Below, in pieces: positions 58,118-64,000 of a stretch of DNA of 64,000 nt; positions within the stretch are counted from its first letter, which is position 1, and each line of letters starts with the position of its first letter. Both the position numbers and the translations under genes were made by a program. Origin of the DNA: Lepas anatifera (Eukaryota > Arthropoda > Thecostraca > Lepadidae). The notes beneath the pieces are model-generated. The model worked only from the letters and a program-made list of their open reading frames with translations, was not told the DNA's origin and made no database searches. Where the stretch lies: assembly GCA_034440635.1 (NCBI GenBank), contig JAOTON010001681.1, positions 1,009,501-1,073,500 of the forward strand, given 5' to 3'.

Positions 58118-58837
58118 GCCATCAAGTAACTACATTGCACTTGCAGTCATGCTGGAACTCTACATTTTAGGCATCGAAATATAGCTAGGCGTATTTATTA
58201 ATGATGGAAAAAAGGGATGCGTAATAACTTAAATAAATTTTCCCATTTTGTCATTAAATAAGCAAATACGAGTTGATTAGGCATAGCGAAGTGAGGCTAT
58301 TTGGTATCAAAGCATTGTCGGTAGTTTTCTAAAAAGTTTTTAATTTTGTAAATGTGATAAAAAGGGCCTAAACATCTGTAAATATAAAAAGGGCGCTCGT
58401 GGTAAAACATGATTGAAATCCTCCAAAAGAGCTTAAAAATAGATTTCGTATTTGAAAAGGGTCTAGGTAAAAAAAATATTCTTTTGGCGTTTGACTATGA
58501 TTTATTAGATCATAATAGGGACAACTCGAAATCATAGGGCAAAATTTAATTTCTCAATTTTCCACATATCGAAATCCCAGTGTGCATGCGTGCCTTATTG
58601 ACACCAAACGAGCCAACTGATTTTTTTGATAATTATGGGCCCCGTGGACTGGGCCCCCCCTTGAGGTGGGTCCCCTCTAAGGCTGCCCCCCCACTTTTCA
58701 AACCGTTCCTAGGCCCCTGCAAGAGTTAGATATACCTAAAACGGCCATTCCGGTAAATTGACCGGTACCCTGTTTTAAATGCATTAACGGTCTAAAACGC
58801 ATTATTAGTTGTGATTGCCATCATTATATACGATTAA

Positions 58838-59664
58838 CCCTCGCCCCACCGGGGCCATCGATAACCCCTAAGGTTTTTCGGGATGACAGAAAAACGACGA
58901 AACGCAGCACCACAGTTGAGGGCTATATCTCTCACACCATCATTTTCCCACCATCCCTGAATTTTTTACCCCAGGTCACCCAAGGTCAGGTCAACCAAGG
59001 TCACCTCACATCAACTTTTGAGCTCTATAAGAGCTGCATTTCGTAGTCGATCAATTTGAAACTTTCTACACTTCATGACCCCTCCAGGGTCTACAAGGTA
59101 TATATCCGGGATTTTTCAATTTCGTGACTTGAGGTCAGGTCACGAGGTGACCTCTTCCATTGAAAAGCATGGGTAAAAGATGTCTTATGATCTGAAAGTC
59201 ACAAAAAAACAATTTAAAATGCTCAGCTTGCTAAGAAAAGCGTTCTTGGACACCCTTTCACGGATCCCAGGGACCATATTTGCCTTTTGACACCTCCGAG
59301 GTCATTTAAGGTCCCCAGGGGCCAAAAACAGTATTTTGACAACAACTTTTGACCTAATTAAGCTAGAGCGCTGAATCAAACATCATCGTGTATGTCGCGT
59401 CACTGGCTTTCGTTCGATATACGGCAAGGTCACTTTCTGATTTTTCGTGACCTCAGGTCGTATTAGGTGACAAGGTGACCTCTGGAGGTCAAACCACTGG
59501 CGGGAGGTCATTACGCTCCACATAGCGGAAAAATGTCTGGCCTTTTCCTATCAAATGTACTTTACCAGATCCCAATAGCTCTAATGGCATAAGAGTTGTG
59601 CCCAGTTTGCTTAAGCATTGCATATTTGAGTGAAAATGGCCTATCGTGACCTAACTTGACCTCT
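58838..59664 (+). mobile_element. TTAA-type MITE, left part
   Basis: TTAA at 58834-58837, left end CCCTCGCCCCACCGGGG. Collinear with 27137-27960 including AGGTCA-ACCA-AGGTCA at 58988-59003. It stops at TGACCTCTGG where a 24-bp satellite begins, so the right end and right TTAA are missing. Confidence 0.85.
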
Positions 59665-59980
59665 GGTTGTCCGGTCAGAGACGCCGCTGATTGTCCGGTC
59701 AGAGACGCCGCTGGTTGTCCGGTCAGAGACATCGCTGGTTGTCCGGTCAGAGACATCGCTGGTTGTCCGGTCAGAGACATCGCTGGTTGTCCGGTCAGAG
59801 ACACCGCTAGTTGTCCGGTCAGAGACGCCATAAGGATAGTCCGGTCAGAAACGCCGCTGGTTGTCCGGTCAGAGACGTCGCTAGGAGTCCGGTCAGAGAC
59901 ATCGCTACGAGTCCGGTCAGAGACGCCGCTGGGGTTCCGGTCAGAGTACGTCGCTAGGATAGTCCGGTCAGAGACGCGGC
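59665..59980. repeat. 24-bp tandem repeat, ~13 copies
   Basis: Unit GTTGTCCGGTCAGAGAC plus RYCGCTG; period 24 in the first seven copies, then 23-26. Starts exactly at the break point of the MITE. Divisible by three, so frames stay open (GCPVRD-type peptides). Not a gene. Confidence 0.93.
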
Positions 59981-59984
59981 TTAC

Positions 59985-61165
59985 TTTTGCACACCATCAT
60001 TTTTCATGGTGTGCAACTGCAGACCCTGTCCCGCGGAATCCGCCGTCCCTGCTGCCGTTGCCCTCGGGGCGGGGGTGGGTTCTCTCCAGGAGGCACCTCT
60101 GCTCTCCAGGGGGCGCCTTTTTTATCCAAGGGCGCTTATTTTATCCAGGGGGCGTCTTTTCTCTGCGGGGGCGCCTTTTGCTGTCCAGGGGTGCCTGTGC
60201 CAATCAGGGGGCGCATGTGATATCTAGGGGCACCGTTTCTCTTCTTCGGAGGCGCCACAGCTGTCCAGGAGGCGTCTACGCTTTTCAAGGGCGCCTATGC
60301 TATCCAGAGGGGCGCCTTTACTCAAGGGGGGCGCCTTTTGCTTTCCAGGGCGCAGCTTTGATGTCAAGGTGCGTCATTCATGTGTGAAAATGTCTTTCAC
60401 AGAGGATCCTACCTTTTTAGGTAGGCGGTGTTTAGGCTTGATTTTCTCTGACTGGCCGGGGGCGCCTGCCAAATCCTGGCCACCCAAATCCGTGGGGGGG
60501 GGGGCGCCTCTCTGGACTAGGTCAAAACCAGGTGTGCGAAGAAGATACTTTTGCACACCAACATTTTTCATGGTGTGCATCTGCAGACCCTGTCCCGCGG
60601 AATCCGCCGTTCTCCAGGAATCTGCCGCCGCTGTTCTCCAGGGGCGTCTTTTTCTCTCCAGGAGGCACCTCTGCTCTCCAGGAGGCGCCTTTCCTACCCA
60701 AGGGCGCCTATGTTATCTAGGGGGCACCAATTCTCTGCGGGGGCGCCTTTTTGCTGTCCAGGGGGCGCATACGATATCCAGGGGCGTCGTTTTCTTCTTC
60801 GGAGGCACCTCAGCTGTCCAGGAGGTGCCTACGCTATCCAAGGGCGCCTATGCTACCCAGAGGGGCGCCTTTACTCAAGGGGGGTGCATTTTGCTGCTCA
60901 GGGCGCGGCTATGATGTAAGGGGGCGCCATTCATGTATGAAAATGTATATTTTTCACAGAGGATCCTACCTCTTCAGGTAGGCGGTAATTAGACTTGATT
61001 TTCTCTGACCGGCCGGGGGCGCCGGCTGAGGCCGGGGGGGGAGGGGCGCCTCCCTGGATAAAGCCAAAACAAGGGGTGCAAAAAGATACTTTTGCACCAC
61101 TTGAAAAAAATCGAGTAGTACAACTGCACCACTTGCACCCTGGAATCCGCCGTCCCTGACAACAG
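59985..61165. repeat. 553-bp tandem duplication of GGGGGCGCC-rich units
   Basis: Two long units start with the hairpin GCACACCATCATTTTTCATG... at 59992 and 60545, and a remnant at about 61085. Each unit contains a string of ~28-bp subrepeats with CCAGGGGGCGCCTTT and ends in TAGGTAGGCGG...GACTGGCCGGGGGCGCC. Gly/Ala/Arg-rich frames through it are artefacts. Confidence 0.88.
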
Positions 61166-63190
61166 AGTTGTGGAGACTGGCTCCTAGAACATAGGCCCAC
61201 CCACACCATTTCAATGATTATATCTTGTAAAAAGTTATTCAAACTTTAAGTTTGAGAAATTTGAAAAATAAAGCCAAATTGTACAAAAACTAGAAATCCA
61301 TCAGGCTTGAAAAGCAACTGTCGTAAGAATACACTTGTTATCTACTTCTGGTGAAAAAATCAGGACGATAGCCACGTTACTGTACGAGTATTTCACGAAA
61401 TATGCTGTATTGTATTGTATTGAACTGTGTTGTATTTCACGAAATATGCTCTCATAGGGTTAACATTGATAACGCACCCTTAATCTATTGATCTGAAATT
61501 CATAGCACACAATAACATCACCGAGGAAAACAGTACGTGGTAACAAAATTTTCGGTGTTGGAGACGTAGGGTCATGCACGGGCCATTGACCCCGGTCACG
61601 CTCACCAGAGGCGCTAGTGTGCCATCCAAGATGGCCGCGAAAGAGGGACTCCGAAAGGTAAACAACGTTAGTGGGCCCGGGAATAGCATGGTCAGCGGTG
61701 AATTATACGTGTTTTATGCCTGGTATGTGGCAGTGGCTTATAACCAGCCGCTGCGGAAGGCAGTGAGGAGCCCAAATTCGAGGAGTTTTTGGTCCCAAGG
61801 AGCAAAGTTTGTAGTCAGGATCAAGTTAAAGTTTGCTGCACCCCCCCCACTTTTTTGCCGGTGGTGACGCTTATGTTTGGAAACGCGTTTTCCATCGTAC
61901 ATTCAAACTGGAATTTCAGACAGCTTGAAACGAATAAAGGCGTATATCTACCGAATTATTTCAATATGTCAGTTTCCCGGGTTAAAAATGAATGCAGCCA
62001 TAGGCGGATCCAAGGGGACAGCAAAGTGGGCATGTGCCCCATAGGCAGATCCAGGGGGCAAAGGGGAGTATGTGCCCCCGCCATTGACCCTCGGCGCCCC
62101 CTGAAATGGCCACGCCCCATGAAATTTTGCTTCTCACCCCCCCCACCCCAGGATGCGAAAGTCGGCTCCCACCGATAGGGTTTTGCTCCCATCCGATAGG
62201 GTTTCTCGGTCAAGAATGGCGCCTCGCCCCCCGGGAAGGTGCCCCCCATCTGCAATCCTGGATCATCCGCCTTTGATGACGGCCCAAGGATAAAGGCCTA
62301 CTCCTGCTAGAAGCAGGCTCAAGGGAGTGGAAGGAGGCATAAGCGGAACTGGAGATTGCCCCACAGCCAGTCTGCAAAGTATGGCAGCAGGCCAGACGAG
62401 TCGCACCAGCCATCTAAAATTCTCGCACCACCATCCTCCAAAAATTCGCACCAATATGCCACATACCGGGGAAAATGCACCCATTCCTACCCCTGCAATG
62501 CAAGGCTACCTCAATCATTAGTCAGTTAATTAAGGGCTTTTTATTAGGCCCCTCCTGTGTCTTAATAGCCATTCAGCCATTATTTGTTTATTCTAAGTGT
62601 CACTAACCTCGCAAATTCGCACCACCAGGTTGATAAAATTCGCACCACTCGGTCCTGTCTCCAAGGGCACTCGCACCGACGAGATCTCGTCGAAAATGCC
62701 ATACTTTGTACACTGGCCTCACAGCCGCTTACCAGGTAGATGTGAATGGAAGTCAGATGGCTGAAAATTTCTGCAACAGACAGCAGCATTTGAGCCTATC
62801 TTCTTCTCAATTCTCAGTTTCAACTTCCACTACTTGGACAGCACCTTACCCTGAGGAAACTTGTGAAAGCTGAGACTTCGACACTTTCTTCGGAAGGATA
62901 CACACTGAGGAACGCAGCAGTTCTGATTGGATCTAATGGTTATCCGTCTCTTCTCCATTTTCTTTGAACTTTCCAAGATTATAACAAACAAGAAAATAAC
63001 GCCAGTCTTCAATATTCACGTTCACTCAACGTCACGTATAACCACGCTCTTTCACAACGAGTTTACCACGACTGAAAATCCGTTACTATAGGAACCGTGT
63101 AGAAACCAATGGGGTTTGTTTAAAAATGTGCCGGATATGAAGCAGCCACGCCAGACGGCAGTCCCTCTCCTGGCGTTTCCAAAAAAATCC
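61166..63190. other. no recognisable gene
   Basis: Mixed DNA. It has a short local repeat TTTCACGAAATATGCT around 61390-61455, GTATT microsatellite, and a CATAGGCGGATCC string near 61998 that looks like a decayed hAT end. No supported coding sequence. Confidence 0.35.
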
Positions 63191-63740
63191 GCCAGGTGCC
63201 AACACTTTCGATGACCGAGGCCAATAACCTCCCCATTGCAAGCCCATGGGAAAATTGTTAAATGCGTGTATTTCAGTCCGCACGGCTCTGATCCACTTCA
63301 AAACGTCTGGATCATATCTTCGTGACCTATTACTAAGGTTGACTTTGAAAATGTTGACCCGTAACCTTATCGAGATCATCTGGGGTCAAAGAAGCAATTT
63401 TGAATAAATTACCCTATAACTTTTGAGTAAGCAATGATACAATTTCATTTTACCACAATTGTGTTTGTTTTGTAACTGCGAGTCCAATGATGTGTGCACA
63501 TCAGAACCAAACCAGGTCAATTAGGGTCAATTAGTTGACCTGACGTCGGGTCACACTACGAATTTTACCTGCCATAGTAAAATCTGTATCATTCAGTTTG
63601 TACAATTAACAAGAGGATTACAATGGTCCCTGAATTACGGCTGTATCATGTTTTTTTCGGAAGTCATTCCCAAATAAAGAAAACACCCAATAGTATGGGG
63701 AGTGTACCATTCTTGACCTCAGATGACCGCTACTCAGTCT
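63191..63740. mobile_element. TGACCT-rich MITE-like fragment
   Basis: Contains GGTCAATTAGGGTCAATTAG, TTGACCTGACGTCGGGTCAC and TTGACCTCAGATGACC, matching the body style of the TTAA MITE family. No TTAA ends were identified. Confidence 0.45.
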
Positions 63741-64000
63741 TGATCTAAACTTGGCAGCCACCATCAATACAGGCATTAGGGGCGGCGCTTCCATAGAACC
63801 ACATTAGGCCTAGCCACTTTTAAATGTCGAAGTAGGTATGCATTTTAGGTGGAATAAATCTGACTTGACTCGATGTTTAAGTTACAGAATTCCTTTTTCG
63901 GATAGCTGGGTCAAAGAGCCGATGATTTGCGTCACTGACAATCCACGTTAGCAGCTTCTACCGTCAACAAATGTGAGATGAGGCACTCCACGATTCAGCT
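63741..64000. other. window end, no gene seen
   Basis: No supported feature. Confidence 0.4.

Larger units (their letters stand above)
52370..58719. mobile_element. Large hAT-like element, copy 2, inverted (6,350 bp)
   Basis: Perfect 8-bp duplications CAAGAGTT at 52362-52369 and 58720-58727. Left terminus CATAGGCGTAGGAACC, right terminus the inverse of CAGGGGCCTAGGAACG. The whole order of copy 1 is present in reverse: SINE, AT-rich block with the shared ORF, nested CAGTGGCG element and G/C arrays. It lacks the TTAA MITE and has shorter arrays, which accounts for most of the size difference. Confidence 0.92.

Noticed and set aside
59665..59980. CRISPR-like direct repeats
   Set aside because: Tandem, no spacers, eukaryotic context.
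59656..60387. 243-aa repeat protein
   Set aside because: 24-bp satellite joined to the GGGGGCGCC array; no codon structure.

Overview
This window is animal nuclear DNA, almost certainly from an invertebrate. There is no prokaryotic gene organisation. The only candidate host coding sequence is one spliced exon, and nearly everything else is transposable elements, satellites and microsatellites. Penelope-like retroelements (PLEs) with GIY-YIG endonucleases, hAT-type and TTAA-type DNA transposons, a chromovirus-like/gypsy LTR element, CR1/Jockey-type LINE fragments and a tRNA-like SINE are all present. I cannot name the species from sequence alone. Layout: 0-3.5 kb holds a LINE tail, a decayed PLE (PLE-1) interrupted by a SINE, a broken transposase-like gene and a second SINE. 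3.5-13 kb is mostly non-coding, with a 540-bp (AC)n/(GA)n microsatellite, a 58-bp tandem array, a third SINE, a solo hammerhead ribozyme and a palindromic GGCCCGTTTGCAAACGGGCC array. 13.4-17.1 kb is a gypsy-class LTR retrotransposon with 240-bp LTRs and a 5-bp target duplication, but no gag or protease. 17.9-19.6 kb is an integrase pseudogene split by a TTAA-type MITE. 20.1-21.7 kb is a 1.4-kb hairpin made from a PLE endonuclease (PLE-2), ending in a hammerhead ribozyme. 22-23.3 kb holds a 69-bp satellite and a palindromic element. 23.4-33.4 kb is one PLE (PLE-3) split by a 7.3-kb hAT-like element, which itself contains another hAT-like element, a SINE and a TTAA MITE. 33.4-39.1 kb holds two more PLEs (PLE-4 and PLE-5), with inverted terminal repeats, and their own passengers. 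39.2-49 kb holds more TTAA MITEs, a transposase-like pseudogene, a DPP4-like exon and a full-length SINE. 50-51.3 kb is a LINE reverse-transcriptase pseudogene. 52.4-58.7 kb is a second, inverted copy of the 7.3-kb hAT-like element with its own target duplication. 58.8-61.2 kb is a MITE fragment followed by two satellites. The last 3 kb has no recognisable gene. Interactions: the elements are nested in a readable order. Target-site duplications and two natural empty sites (a second copy of the same sequence lacking the insertion) show which insertions came first. The most interesting biology is six hammerhead-ribozyme motifs in the PLE terminal repeats. All six carry an extra base between CUGANGA and stem II, have a palindromic 6-bp stem III, and can form a stem I. 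Second is the PLE-5 cassette, which is an intact endonuclease ORF between two inverted repeats that each carry the same ribozyme. Third is a dispersed TTAA MITE family packed with AGGTCA half-sites in DR4 arrangement.
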